A stretch of 64,000 nt of DNA from Streptomyces sp. NBC_00691 (lineage in GTDB: Bacteria; Actinomycetota; Actinomycetes; Streptomycetales; Streptomycetaceae), in NCBI RefSeq assembly GCF_036226665.1, contig NZ_CP109007.1:6386001-6450000 (forward strand), in the 5' to 3' direction. Made by a program: the position numbers and the translations under genes. The notes beneath the pieces were generated by a model that did not search any database, had not been told where the DNA came from, and saw nothing but the letters and a program-made list of their open reading frames with translations. Positions within the stretch are counted from its first letter, which is position 1, and each line of letters starts with the position of its first letter. Shown in pieces: positions 7,427-16,003 of this stretch.

Positions 7427-8800
7427 TCAGCACCAGGGGCCCGTCACCGCGAAGGTCGTCCCCGGGGTGTAGCAGTTGACGTACATGGTTCCCCGGTCCG
7501 GCGAGAAGGTGACGCCCGCGAACTCGCCCCACTCCGGCGCCTCGGGCGTACCGATGTTCTGCGCGCCCCGGGCGAGGGCGTACACCTCGCCCCGCTCGCT
7601 CACCCCGAAGACGTGCTGCGCCCCGTCGCCGTCCTCGCAGACCATCAGGCCCCCGCTCGGCGCCAGACAGATGTTGTCCGGCGACTCGCCGGGGAGCTGG
7701 ATGTCGGTGTCCGGGCCGAAGACGACGACGAGGGTGAGCCGGCGCCGGTGCGGCTCGTACTTCCAGACCTGGCCGAAGTGCGTCGCCCCGGAACCGTCCT
7801 TCACCCGGGCGAAGGAGGAGACGAAGTAGACGGCCCGGCCGCCCCAGTAGCAGCCCTCCAGCTTCTGGGCGTGCGTGATGCCCCGGGGGCCGAAGTCCTG
7901 GAACCGGATGGGGGTCTCCGCCGCCTGCGGGTCGGGAACGGGGACCCACTCGATCCCCTCGAAGCGGGTGCCCGCCTCCTGGATCACGGAGAGGTCGGCG
8001 ACGCCCGGTACCCGCATGGCCTCCAGAGCGCCCCCCGCGCGCAGCGAACCCGTGCCGCCGAGCGGCCGGTGGGGGAGGAAGCGGTAGAAGAGGCCGAAGG
8101 GGCGATCGAAGGCGTCCTCCGTCTCGTAGACGATCCCGCTGGTCGGGTCGATCGCGATCGCCTCGTGCTGGAAGCGGCCCATGGCGGTGAGCGGGACGGC
8201 GCCGGTGCGGCGCGGGTCGGCCCCGTCGACCTCGAAGATGAAGCCGTGGTCCTTGGTGTAGCCGTTCGTGCCGGCCCTGTCCTCGGTCTCCTCGCAGGTC
8301 AGCCAGGTACGCCAGGGGGTGGGCCCGCCCGCGCAGTTGACGGCGGTACCGGCGATGGCGACCCGCTCCCCGAGGACGTTGTTCCGGCCGTCGAGCTCCA
8401 GGGCCGTACAGCCGCCCTTGCCTGCCGGGTCGTACGTCAGACCGGGGACGGTCGGGACGCCGATCTTGCCGGTGACCCGGTTCTCGTGGTTACGGACCAG
8501 GTGCACGCGGCCGCGGCGGCCGGCGAAGGCACCCATGCCGTCGGGGTTGCTGGGGACGGGGCCCTCGCCGGAGCGGAGCGGATCGCCCTGCCGGGAGAGG
8601 ACCTGGTAGCGGAAACCGGCCGGGAGGTCGAGCAGGCCCTCGGGGTCGGGGATCAGCGGGCCGTAGCCGGCCCGTCCTGTGTGACCTCCGGTGGCGGCGC
8701 TCGCGCTGCCGGCGAAGAGTTCGGAGAGGGCGCCGGTGAAGGCGATCCCGGCGGCGGTGCCGCCGGTGCGGGACAGGATCTGACGTCGTGTCGCGGACAT
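7427..8800 (-). CDS. PhoX-like (DUF839) Tat-exported protein
   Basis: About 457 residues from ATG 8800. The N-terminus SATRRQILSRTGG followed by AAGIAFTGALSELFAGSASA is a twin-arginine signal, which decides this start over the ATG 66 bases upstream. The body matches the PhoX/DUF839 beta-propeller family: GFRYQVLS, NPDGMGAFAG, LVRNHENRVTG, GGPTPWRTWLTCEE, HEAIAIDPTSGIVYETED, NICLAPSGGLMVCEDGDG and GEFAGVTFSPDRGTMYVNC. Known members are calcium/iron-dependent alkaline phosphatases, but many Streptomyces relatives are untested. Confidence 0.85.
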   Translation of the reverse strand: MSATRRQILSRTGGTAAGIAFTGALSELFAGSASAATGGHTGRAGYGPLIPDPEGLLDLPAGFRYQVLSRQGDPLRSGEGPVPSNPDGMGAFAGRRGRVHLVRNHENRVTGKIGVPTVPGLTYDPAGKGGCTALELDGRNNVLGERVAIAGTAVNCAGGPTPWRTWLTCEETEDRAGTNGYTKDHGFIFEVDGADPRRTGAVPLTAMGRFQHEAIAIDPTSGIVYETEDAFDRPFGLFYRFLPHRPLGGTGSLRAGGALEAMRVPGVADLSVIQEAGTRFEGIEWVPVPDPQAAETPIRFQDFGPRGITHAQKLEGCYWGGRAVYFVSSFARVKDGSGATHFGQVWKYEPHRRRLTLVVVFGPDTDIQLPGESPDNICLAPSGGLMVCEDGDGAQHVFGVSERGEVYALARGAQNIGTPEAPEWGEFAGVTFSPDRGTMYVNCYTPGTTFAVTGPWC

Positions 8801-8929
8801 AGAGGCAACAACTCCCTGTTGGCGGACAGGTGTGTGACGCGTGACCCGCATGTGTGTACCACGCACTGTGGTGACGGGTGAACCATGCGGGCCACAACTG
8901 CCTCATGTGGCGCGTTTTCTGACCCGGGG

Positions 8930-9361
8930 TCAGGAACCGACGAGCTCGGCCGTGAGGGTGATCTTCGTGCCCGTGAGCGCCTGGCTGACCGGGCAGTTCT
9001 TCTTCGCGTCCTCGGCGAGCTCCTGGAACTTGTCCGCGTCCACGCCCGAGACCTCGCCGCGCACGGTGAGGTGGATGCCGGTGATGCCCTCGCCCGGCTG
9101 GAAGGTGACGTCGGCCTTGGTCTCCAGGCGGGTCGGCGCGTGGCCGGCGCCGGCCAGGGCGTGCGAGAAGGCCATGGAGTAGCAGGAGGAGTGCGCGGCC
9201 GCGATGAGCTCCTCGGGGCTGGTCTTCCCGTTGGCCTGCTCGGCGCGGGACGGCCAGGAGACGTCGTACGAGCCGATACCGGAGGAGTCGAGCGAGACGA
9301 CGCCGGAGCCCTTGAGGAGGTCGCCCTCCCAGACGGTGTGGGCGTGACGCACGGTGGCCAT
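8930..9361 (-). CDS. OsmC family peroxiredoxin
   Basis: 143 residues from ATG 9361, which has a GAAGGG site ten bases upstream; an in-frame upstream start is less likely. OsmC/Ohr fold with the two redox cysteines visible in AAHSSCYSMAFSHAL and KKNCPVSQALTG, and the family N-terminus HAHTVWEGDLLKGSG. OsmC proteins reduce organic and inorganic hydroperoxides in the cytoplasm. It lies 34 bases downstream of zapE on the same strand, so read-through is possible. Confidence 0.9.
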   Translation of the reverse strand: MATVRHAHTVWEGDLLKGSGVVSLDSSGIGSYDVSWPSRAEQANGKTSPEELIAAAHSSCYSMAFSHALAGAGHAPTRLETKADVTFQPGEGITGIHLTVRGEVSGVDADKFQELAEDAKKNCPVSQALTGTKITLTAELVGS

Positions 9362-9395
9362 GGTGAATCCCTTCGATCGGGTAACGGCCTCCAAC

Positions 9396-10481
9396 CTACT
9401 GCGCCACAAGCCCCTTGGCGTCGCGGGCGAGCGCGGTGAGCCGGGAGATCGCCCGGAAGTACTTCTTGCGGTAGCCGCCGTTCAGCATCTCGTCGCTGAA
9501 CAGCCGGTCGAAGGGCAGTCCGGAGGCGAGCACGGGTATCTCGCGGTCGTACAGCCGGTCGGCCAGCACGACGAGCCGGAGGGCCGTCGACTGGTCCGGG
9601 ACGGGCTGGACGTCGGTGAGGCAGACGGCGGCGAGGTCGTCGGTGAGCGCGCCGTACCGGCTCGGGTGAACCCTGGCCAGGTGTTCGAGCAGGTGCGGGA
9701 AGTCGTCGAGGGAGGCGCCCGGCGTCGCGTACGCGGTCTCCGTGACGACCTGGTCGGAGTACGGGGACGGCGCCTCGGGCAGCCCGCGGTGGCGGTAGTC
9801 CTCGCCGTCGATCCGCAGCGGCCGGAAATGGGCCGAGAGGCCCTGGATCTCGCGCAGGAAGTCGACGGCGGCGAAGCGGCCCTCGCCGAGCTTGCCGGGG
9901 AGCGTGTTGGAGGTGGCGGCGAGTGCCACGCCGGATTCGACCAGCTTGCCGAGCAGGCTGGAGACGAGGACGGTGTCGCCCGGGTCGTCGAGCTCGAACT
10001 CGTCGATGCAGAGGAGACGGTGCCCGCCGAGGGTCTTCACGGTCTGCTGGAAGCCCAGCGCGCCGACCAGGTTGGTCAGCTCGACGAAGGTGCCGAACGC
10101 CTTCAGCGCGGGCTCCGCCGGGGTCGCGTGCCAGAGCGAGGCGAGCAGATGGGTCTTGCCGACGCCGTACCCGCCGTCCAGGTAGACCCCGCGCGGCCCG
10201 GTGGGGGCGGCCGGCTTCCGGGCGAACCAGCGGCGCTTCCCGGCGCCTGAGGCGTGCGCTCCGCCCAGGCCCTCGGCGAAGGCGCTCAGCGCCTTGACGG
10301 CGTCCGTCTGGCTGGGCTGGTTCGGGTCCGGGAGGTACGTGTCGAACCGGACGGAGTCGAAGCGCGGTGGCGGCACCATCTCCGCGACGAGTCGGTCGGC
10401 GGGGACGTGGGGCTCTCGGGAGCAGAGCGAGAGCGGGGCCGCTGAGGTGGATGCGGCTTCGGTGAGGGCACGGGTCGACAC
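9396..10481 (-). CDS. zapE: Cell division protein ZapE-like AFG1 family ATPase
   Basis: 361 residues. AFG1/ZapE P-loop ATPase: Walker A GGYGVGKTHLLAS, Walker B LLCIDEFELDDPGD, sensor region VALAATSNTLP, and the family motif GEDYRHRGLP. In E. coli ZapE is linked to Z-ring constriction; in actinobacteria the role is not well established. GTG at 10481 has GGGGA upstream; the longer open frame further upstream runs antisense to the next gene. Only 36 bases separate this start from the divergent reductase gene, so their promoters overlap. Confidence 0.85.
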   Translation of the reverse strand: MSTRALTEAASTSAAPLSLCSREPHVPADRLVAEMVPPPRFDSVRFDTYLPDPNQPSQTDAVKALSAFAEGLGGAHASGAGKRRWFARKPAAPTGPRGVYLDGGYGVGKTHLLASLWHATPAEPALKAFGTFVELTNLVGALGFQQTVKTLGGHRLLCIDEFELDDPGDTVLVSSLLGKLVESGVALAATSNTLPGKLGEGRFAAVDFLREIQGLSAHFRPLRIDGEDYRHRGLPEAPSPYSDQVVTETAYATPGASLDDFPHLLEHLARVHPSRYGALTDDLAAVCLTDVQPVPDQSTALRLVVLADRLYDREIPVLASGLPFDRLFSDEMLNGGYRKKYFRAISRLTALARDAKGLVAQ

Positions 10482-10517
10482 AGTTCCCCACTGTAAGCGC
10501 CATGTCAGACTCGAAGG

Positions 10518-11303
10518 ATGCGACGCCTGTTCCCTGTGACGGACATGACAGCCCACGACACCGCGGCGGGAGCCGGCCAGGAGTGGTCGCTCGACGCGCT
10601 CGCCGACGCCTACGCGTACCCGGAGCTTCCCGCGGGGGAGGGGGCCTGGCTGCGGGCCAACATGGTCTCCTCGCTCGACGGGGCGGGGCAGCACGACGGG
10701 CGCTCCCAGCCGCTCTCCTCCGAGACCGACATGCGGATCTTCGGCACTCTGCGGGGTCTCGCCGATGTGGTGGTCGTCGGTGCGGAAACGGTACGCCTGG
10801 AGGGATACCGCCCCGCACGCGCGCGTGAGGCCTTCGCGGCCCGCCGCGCCGCCGCCGGACAGGGGCCGGCCCCGGTGATCGCGGTGGTCAGCGCCTCGCT
10901 GAGCCTGGACTTCTCACTCCCGCTCTTCACCGAGCCGCTGGTGCCGACGCTGGTCCTCACGGGCGCCGCCGCGCCCGCCGAGCGGGTCCGCGCCGCGCGG
11001 GAGGCGGGTGCCGAGGTGCTGGTGGCCGGCGAGGGGGCCGGGGTGGAGCCGGCCCGGGCGAAGTCGGTGCTCGCGGAGCGCGGGCTCCGTCGGCAGCTGA
11101 CCGAGGGCGGGCCCCGGCTGCTCGGCCAGTTCGTGGCCGCGGAGGCGCTCGACGAGCTGTGTCTGACGGTCTCGCCCACGATGACGGCGGGTGACGCCCA
11201 GCGGATCGCCGGGGGTCCTCCGGTGGCCGTCCCGACACGCTTCGCCGTGGCTTCGCTGCTGGAGCAGGACGGCTTCCTCTTCACCCGCTACCGTCGGATC
11301 TGA
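10518..11303 (+). CDS. RibD C-terminal-domain reductase (pyrimidine reductase family)
   Basis: 261 residues with the dihydrofolate-reductase-like fold of RibD C-terminal domains: LRANMVSSLDGAGQ, DMRIFGTLRGLADVVVVGAETVR, QLTEGGPRLLGQFVAAEALDELCLT and VSPTMTAGDAQRI. It lacks a deaminase domain. Relatives reduce pyrimidine intermediates in riboflavin synthesis; with no other rib genes nearby this may be a stand-alone oxidoreductase. ATG lies six bases after CAGACT, suggesting a leaderless transcript. Confidence 0.85.
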   Translation: MRRLFPVTDMTAHDTAAGAGQEWSLDALADAYAYPELPAGEGAWLRANMVSSLDGAGQHDGRSQPLSSETDMRIFGTLRGLADVVVVGAETVRLEGYRPARAREAFAARRAAAGQGPAPVIAVVSASLSLDFSLPLFTEPLVPTLVLTGAAAPAERVRAAREAGAEVLVAGEGAGVEPARAKSVLAERGLRRQLTEGGPRLLGQFVAAEALDELCLTVSPTMTAGDAQRIAGGPPVAVPTRFAVASLLEQDGFLFTRYRRI

Positions 11304-11409
11304 CAATCGGCGGAATTTGTCGTTCCGCTTACCGTCCGCTGGGCACACTTACTGTCGCAGACCCCGTGCGGGCACGGGGAAGGATGGTTTCCGCAGAAGG
11401 GCTCCTGAG

Positions 11410-11892
11410 GTGTTCACAAGCGTTCTGATGATCGAGAAGCCCCTGACGTCCGTCGACGTGGAATTCGTCACCACCCTGCACGGCGACGAGGGCGTGTCCT
11501 TCATCGTTCTGATGCAGCCGCGTGGTGACCAGGCCGATGTACTGCTGCGTGCCATCGACGACGTGGCCATGGGTGAACTGAAGGAAGCCGCCCGCGAGGG
11601 CGACGAACCGGAGGGCAAGGAGGCCAGGCGCCCCGCCGAGCAAGCACTGGAGCACTCGCTCCGGGCACTGAGAGACGCCGGCTGCGAAGCGGTCGGCCAG
11701 GTCGTCGAGGACCACCCGCTCACCAAGATGAAGGCGGTGGTCGAGGAGTCGGAGGCGGACGAGGTGATCGTGATGACCGCCCCGCACTACGTGGAGGAGT
11801 TCTTCCACCGCGACTGGGCCTCCCGCGCCCGCCACAAGGTGGGTGTCCCCGTTCTGAAGCTCTTCGCCCACAGCGAGGAAGCGGCCGAGTAG
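11410..11892 (+). CDS. Universal-stress-like Rossmann protein
   Basis: 160 residues. The C-terminal part (VVEESEADEVIVMTAPHYVEE followed by HRDWASRARHKVGVPVLKL) resembles the nucleotide-binding end of universal stress proteins, and the N-terminus VEFVTTLHGDEGVSFIVLMQP is a plausible first beta strand. Homologues are sometimes labelled indole-3-glycerol phosphate synthase in databases, a label I see no motif to support. GTG at 11410 has GAAGGG eight to ten bases upstream; ATG at 11428 is an alternative. A strong terminator follows. Confidence 0.6.
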   Translation: MFTSVLMIEKPLTSVDVEFVTTLHGDEGVSFIVLMQPRGDQADVLLRAIDDVAMGELKEAAREGDEPEGKEARRPAEQALEHSLRALRDAGCEAVGQVVEDHPLTKMKAVVEESEADEVIVMTAPHYVEEFFHRDWASRARHKVGVPVLKLFAHSEEAAE

Positions 11893-11898
11893 GCGGTC

Positions 11899-11938
11899 GG
11901 CCGGGTCCGCGCCCCGTGCAGGGGGCGCGGACCCGGCC
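11899..11938 (+). terminator. Strong GC hairpin terminator
   Basis: A perfect 17-bp inverted repeat (GGCCGGGTCCGCGCCCC and its complement) with a six-base loop lies seven bases after the stress-like gene and well before the murC promoter. There is no T-tract, as is usual in Streptomyces. Confidence 0.75.
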
Positions 11939-12049
11939 GGGCCCGCCCGCCCGCCACGCACCGGGCCCCGCAGCTCCCGCCCGGCCCATCCGGCCGGAGC
12001 CACTAGGCTGGGGTCTTCCACGCACGACGCACCCCGGGGAGAGATCCGC

Positions 12050-13441
12050 ATGGCACCCGCCATCCCTGCCGCCATGGAACGGCCGCACTTCATCGGCATC
12101 GGCGGTGCCGGAATGTCGGGCATCGCGAAGATCCTCGCCCAGCGCGGCGCCAAGGTCGCCGGCAGCGACGCCAAGGAGTCCGCGACCGCGCAGTCGCTGC
12201 GTGCCCTCGGCGCCACCGTGCACATCGGGCACGCCGCCGAGCACCTCGCCGACGACGCCTCCGCCGTCGTCGTCTCCAGCGCCATCCGCGCCGACAACCC
12301 CGAGCTGGCCCGCGCCGCCGAACTCGGCATCCCCGTCGTCCACCGCTCCGACGCGCTCGCCTCCCTCATGGACGGCCTGCGCGCGATCGCCGTCGCCGGT
12401 ACGCACGGCAAGACGACGACCACCTCGATGCTGGCCGTCGCGCTCACCGAACTCGGCCTCGACCCCTCGTACGCCATCGGCGGCGACCTCGCGGGTCCCG
12501 GCACCAACGCGCTGCACGGCGACGGCCAGGTCTTCGTCGCGGAGGCCGACGAGAGCGACCGCAGCTTCCAGAAGTACGACCCCGAGGTCGCGATCGTCCT
12601 CAACGTCGAGCTGGACCACCACGCGAACTACGCCTCCATGGACGAGATCTACGAGTCCTTCGAGGCCTTCACCGCCAAGATCCGCCCCGGCGGCACCCTG
12701 GTCGTCGGCGAGCACGCGGGCGCCCGCGAGCTGGCCCGCCGGGTCGCGGACCGCGACGGGCTGCACATCGTCACCGTGGGTGAGACCGAGGGCTCCGACG
12801 CCCACATCCTGAAGATCGTCCCGAACGGGATGAAGAGCGAGGTGACGGTTGCCCTCGACGGCGCCGAGCACACCTTCACCGTCTCCGTGCCCGGCCGTCA
12901 CTACGCGCACAACGCCGCCGCGGCCCTCGCCGCCGGCGCCCGCGTCGGCATCGACCCGGCCGAGCTCGCCCAGGCCCTCACCGCCTACACCGGTGTCGGC
13001 CGCCGCCTCCAGCTCAAGGGCGAGGCGAACGGCGTCCAGGTCATCGACTCGTACGCGCACCACCCCACCGAGATGACCGCCGACCTGGAGGCCATGCGCG
13101 GCGCCGCCGGGGCCTCCCGCCTCCTGGTCGTCTTCCAGCCGCACCTCTTCTCCCGCACCCAGGAGCTGGGCAAGGAGATGGGCGACGCGCTGGCCCTCGC
13201 CGACGCGTCCGTCGTCCTCGACATCTACCCGGCCCGTGAGGACCCGATCCCGGGCATCACCAGCGAGCTGATCATCACCGCCGCACGGCAGGCGGGCGCC
13301 GACGTGACGCCCGTCCACGACAAGGCGACGGTGCCGCAGGTCGTGGCGGGAATGGCCGGACCCGGCGATCTCGTTCTCACCATGGGGGCGGGCGACGTCA
13401 CGGACCTCGGCCCGCTGATCCTGGACCACCTGTCGAAGTAG
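12050..13441 (+). CDS. murC: UDP-N-acetylmuramate--L-alanine ligase
   Basis: 463 residues, full length for MurC. N-terminal Rossmann domain HFIGIGGAGMSGIAKIL, central ATP-binding domain with AGTHGKTTTTSMLAVAL, then DESDRSF and NVELDHHANYAS, and a C-terminal ligase domain with VIDSYAHHPTEM and VFQPHLFSRT. It adds the first amino acid, L-alanine, to UDP-MurNAc in cytoplasmic peptidoglycan precursor synthesis. A TAGGCT -10-like hexamer sits at 12004-12009 and the gene has its own leader. msrB follows after 16 bases, so they are probably co-transcribed. It lies outside the usual mur-fts cluster. Confidence 0.95.
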   Translation: MAPAIPAAMERPHFIGIGGAGMSGIAKILAQRGAKVAGSDAKESATAQSLRALGATVHIGHAAEHLADDASAVVVSSAIRADNPELARAAELGIPVVHRSDALASLMDGLRAIAVAGTHGKTTTTSMLAVALTELGLDPSYAIGGDLAGPGTNALHGDGQVFVAEADESDRSFQKYDPEVAIVLNVELDHHANYASMDEIYESFEAFTAKIRPGGTLVVGEHAGARELARRVADRDGLHIVTVGETEGSDAHILKIVPNGMKSEVTVALDGAEHTFTVSVPGRHYAHNAAAALAAGARVGIDPAELAQALTAYTGVGRRLQLKGEANGVQVIDSYAHHPTEMTADLEAMRGAAGASRLLVVFQPHLFSRTQELGKEMGDALALADASVVLDIYPAREDPIPGITSELIITAARQAGADVTPVHDKATVPQVVAGMAGPGDLVLTMGAGDVTDLGPLILDHLSK

Positions 13442-13457
13442 CAGAGGGAGCGAGCTG

Positions 13458-13865
13458 ATGGCGTACGACGTCGAGAAGCCGGACGAGCAGTGGCGTGCGG
13501 AGCTGTCCCCGGCGGAGTACCAGGTGCTGCGCCAGGCGGGCACCGAGCCCGCGTTCCGCGGTGAGTACACGGACACGACCACCAAGGGCGTGTACTCCTG
13601 CCGGGCCTGTGGCGCGGAGCTGTTCACGTCGAACGAGAAGTTCGAGTCGCACTGCGGTTGGCCGTCCTTCTTCGACCCGAAGGACAGCTCCGCCGTCGAG
13701 CTGATCTCGGACACCTCCCACGGCATGGTCCGCACCGAGGTCCGCTGCTCCCGCTGCGGCTCGCATCTGGGCCATGTCTTCGAGGGCGAGGGCTACCCCA
13801 CCCCGACGGACCAGCGGTACTGCATCAACTCGATCTCGCTGCGGCTGGAGCCCGGCGAGAGCTGA
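13458..13865 (+). CDS. msrB: Peptide-methionine (R)-S-oxide reductase
   Basis: 135 residues. MsrB fold with two zinc-binding CxxC pairs (CRACG at about 50 and CSRCGSHLGHVF at about 97), the substrate motif GWPSFFDP, and the catalytic Cys in RYCINSISL near the C-terminus. It repairs R-methionine sulfoxide in proteins. Sixteen bases after murC on the same strand. Confidence 0.95.
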   Translation: MAYDVEKPDEQWRAELSPAEYQVLRQAGTEPAFRGEYTDTTTKGVYSCRACGAELFTSNEKFESHCGWPSFFDPKDSSAVELISDTSHGMVRTEVRCSRCGSHLGHVFEGEGYPTPTDQRYCINSISLRLEPGES

Positions 13866-13880
13866 TCGGCCGAGCGGAGC

Positions 13881-13914
13881 GGCGGCGGCAGGGGACCCTT
13901 CCCCCGCCGCCGCC
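13881..13914. terminator. Bidirectional terminator between msrB and SDR
   Basis: A 15-bp inverted repeat with one mismatch (GGCGGCGGCAGGGGA and its partner) and a four-base loop lies between the two convergent genes. Confidence 0.7.
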
Positions 13915-13962
13915 GTGCTGTTCCAGACGTCCTGCGCCCTGGCCGTCGCCGCGGACCGACGC

Positions 13963-14748
13963 TCAGTGGACGGAGAAGCCGCCGTCCACGAAGAGGGACT
14001 GGCCCGTGACGTACGCGGAGGAGGCACTCGCCAGGAACACGGCCGCGCCCGCGAAGTCCCCGGCGAGACCGTTGCGGCCGACCATCGTGCGCGCCGCCAG
14101 CGCGGCCACCTTCTCCGGGTCGCCGGAGAGACGCTGGTTGAGCGGGGTCATCACGAAGCCCGGGACCAGCGTGTTGGCGGTGACGCCATAAGGGGACCAC
14201 GCCTCCGCCTGCGAACGGGCGAGTGACTCGAGGGCGCCCTTGGACACCCCGTACGCACCGCTCTGCACGAACGCGCGGTGAGCCTGCTGGGACGTGATGT
14301 GGATGATCCGCCCGAATCCGCGCTCCGCCATCCCCGGGCCGAACCGCCGGCCCAGGAGGAACGGCGCCTCCAGGTTCACCGTCATCGTCGTGTCCCAGAC
14401 CTCGTCGCTCAGCTCGCCGAACGGGGGACGGAGGTTGATGCCGGCCGAGTTGACCAGGATGTCCGGCTCGCCGAACACGGCCGCCGCCTCATCGGCCCCC
14501 GCCCTGATCCCCCCGCGCGTGCTCAGGTCGGCGCTCACCCACGCCGCCCGGCAGCCGTCGGCGGTCAGCTCGTCGACGGTCGCGACGAGTTCGGTCTCCT
14601 TGCGCGCCACCACGACCACCCGCGCCCCGGCACGGGCCAGGGCCCCGGCGATGGCCCGGCCGATCCCGGAACTCCCGCCGGTGACGAGGGCGGTGCGCCC
14701 TTCGAGGGAGAAGAGGCCGGAGAGGTATCCGCCGGGGGTGGTGCTCAT
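13963..14748 (-). CDS. SDR family oxidoreductase
   Basis: 261 residues. Classical short-chain dehydrogenase: cofactor loop TGGSSGIGRAIA at about 20-31, NSAGINLRPP, the SQQAHRA strand, catalytic YGVSKGAL (Tyr and Lys), and the family C-terminus VTGQSLFVDGGFSVH. The basic residues after the glycine loop (ARKE) favour NADPH. The N-terminus is close to gluconate 5-dehydrogenase and 3-oxoacyl-ACP reductase types; substrate unknown. ATG preceded by GAGGAG. Confidence 0.85.
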   Translation of the reverse strand: MSTTPGGYLSGLFSLEGRTALVTGGSSGIGRAIAGALARAGARVVVVARKETELVATVDELTADGCRAAWVSADLSTRGGIRAGADEAAAVFGEPDILVNSAGINLRPPFGELSDEVWDTTMTVNLEAPFLLGRRFGPGMAERGFGRIIHITSQQAHRAFVQSGAYGVSKGALESLARSQAEAWSPYGVTANTLVPGFVMTPLNQRLSGDPEKVAALAARTMVGRNGLAGDFAGAAVFLASASSAYVTGQSLFVDGGFSVH

Positions 14749-14831
14749 GGAAGTCGCTCCTCGCGTCGCGCGGGTACCGGCCGCTCCACGCGCGGATGGA
14801 GGGCTGGTACACGCATCCTGTCAGACGCGGT

Positions 14832-15011
14832 TCAGGCGAGCTGGGCGAGGAACCCCGCCCAGGTGGCGGGTGCGACGGTGAACTGGGGGCCGTCCGGGTT
14901 CTTGGAGTCGCGGACGTGAACAGTGGTGGGGCAGGCGGCGACCTCTACGCAGTCGTCGCCGCTGCCGCCGCTGTAGCTGCTCTTGAACCAGGCCAGGTCT
15001 GTGGTGCTCAT
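14832..15011 (-). CDS. DUF397 domain protein
   Basis: 59 residues with the DUF397 pattern: LAWFKSSYSGGSGDDCVEVA, VHVRDSKNPDGPQ and WAGFLAQL. The ATG overlaps the stop of the XRE regulator (ATGA), so the pair is translationally coupled. DUF397 proteins are short and in Streptomyces form conserved pairs with XRE/DUF5753 regulators such as the WhiJ set, where the small protein may act as a modulator or toxin-like partner. This is the standard arrangement. Confidence 0.9.
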   Translation of the reverse strand: MSTTDLAWFKSSYSGGSGDDCVEVAACPTTVHVRDSKNPDGPQFTVAPATWAGFLAQLA

Positions 15012-15904
15012 GGTGCTCCTCGCATCTCCCGCAGCAGACTCACGGACTCCTCGAAGGAGAGAGCCTGTGCTCGCATCCTGGCATACCGCTTCTGGAGGAT
15101 GCTGACCACTTTGGGGTCGGAGATGAGGAGCCCGTTCTCCTGGCCTTCGCAGTAGGCGTACCACTTGTTCTCTGGGGTTTCCAGGAGCCGCATGGGGCCG
15201 TCGAGGCCCGAGTGATGCCCCCTTGTCTGAGGCATGATCTGGAGGTCGATGTTGCGCCGCGCGCTGATGTCGAGGATGTGCGCGGCCTGTTCACGCATGA
15301 CCCCAGGGCCACCCACCTGACGGCGCAGCACATGCTCCTCCACGATGAAGCTGTAGATCGTGTGAGGGCGGTCGGTAAGCAGCTTCTTCCGCTCCACGCG
15401 GGCGATGAGCCTCGACTCGATCTCCTCGTCCCCCAGAGCCGGGATCTGCTTCTCGAACAGCGTCTTCGCATACGCAGGCGTCTGTAGCAGCCCCGGCACC
15501 AGCCGGTTCTCGTACGTGTAGAGCGTGGCCGCGTCCGCCTCCAGCCTGGCCCACTGCCGGAACCACTTGGCCAGCCCCGGCTTCCGTGCCACATGCTTCG
15601 CCGCGCCCCTGATCGTCCCGAACGCGTCGAGCACCTCCTCCGCCCGGTCCACGAAGGCGACCGGTGGTAAACGCCGACCCTGTTCGATCGAGGCGACCGT
15701 CGGCACCGAGTACCCCACCATCGGCGCGAAGCGCTCCTGTGTGAGGCCCGCCCGCTTACGGAAGGCCTTGACCACCTCCCCGAAGGCCTTGAGGCTGTCC
15801 GACATCTCCGGCTCGTTGCCGCTCTGCCCCTCGTCCGGTACCTCGTCCGTCACCCCGGCCACCTCCCGCACCCGTGCACTCGCGTTGAACGCCTCCATGC
15901 TCAC
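15008..15904 (-). CDS. XRE-family regulator with DUF5753 domain
   Basis: 298 residues at the ATG used; a shorter form beginning near Met34 is possible. The N-terminal helix-turn-helix spans about 38-90 (VVKAFRKRAGLTQERFAPMV then SVPTVASIEQGRRLPP), and the rest is the DUF5753 (Scr1/WhiJ-like) domain with WFRQWARLEADAATLYTYE, VPGLLQTPAYA and RRNIDLQIMP. It likely controls its own operon, the divergent ATPase, or both through the palindrome at 15938-15957. Confidence 0.9.
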   Translation of the reverse strand: MSMEAFNASARVREVAGVTDEVPDEGQSGNEPEMSDSLKAFGEVVKAFRKRAGLTQERFAPMVGYSVPTVASIEQGRRLPPVAFVDRAEEVLDAFGTIRGAAKHVARKPGLAKWFRQWARLEADAATLYTYENRLVPGLLQTPAYAKTLFEKQIPALGDEEIESRLIARVERKKLLTDRPHTIYSFIVEEHVLRRQVGGPGVMREQAAHILDISARRNIDLQIMPQTRGHHSGLDGPMRLLETPENKWYAYCEGQENGLLISDPKVVSILQKRYARMRAQALSFEESVSLLREMRGAP

Positions 15905-15937
15905 GGGTGGTTACCGGTACCGTCCAGAGCGTGAACC

Positions 15938-15957
15938 CGTACGCTGCGCAGCGTACG
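15938..15957. promoter_or_regulatory. Perfect 20-bp palindrome, probable operator
   Basis: CGTACGCTGC is followed directly by its reverse complement. It lies 33 bases upstream of the XRE start and 46 bases upstream of the divergent ATPase start, where a dimeric XRE regulator would control both promoters. Confidence 0.65.
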
Positions 15958-16003
15958 AGTTTCTGACCTGGCAACCCGCCCTCAGCGACGTCACATTGGC
16001 CCC

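Noticed and set aside
8653..10818. Long minus-strand open frame covering PhoX, OsmC and ZapE genes.
   Set aside because: It is the wrong frame over three well-supported genes and shows Arg/Pro-rich shadow composition.
11720..13735. Minus-strand open frame across murC.
   Set aside because: Antisense shadow of murC and msrB, whose motifs are unmistakable.
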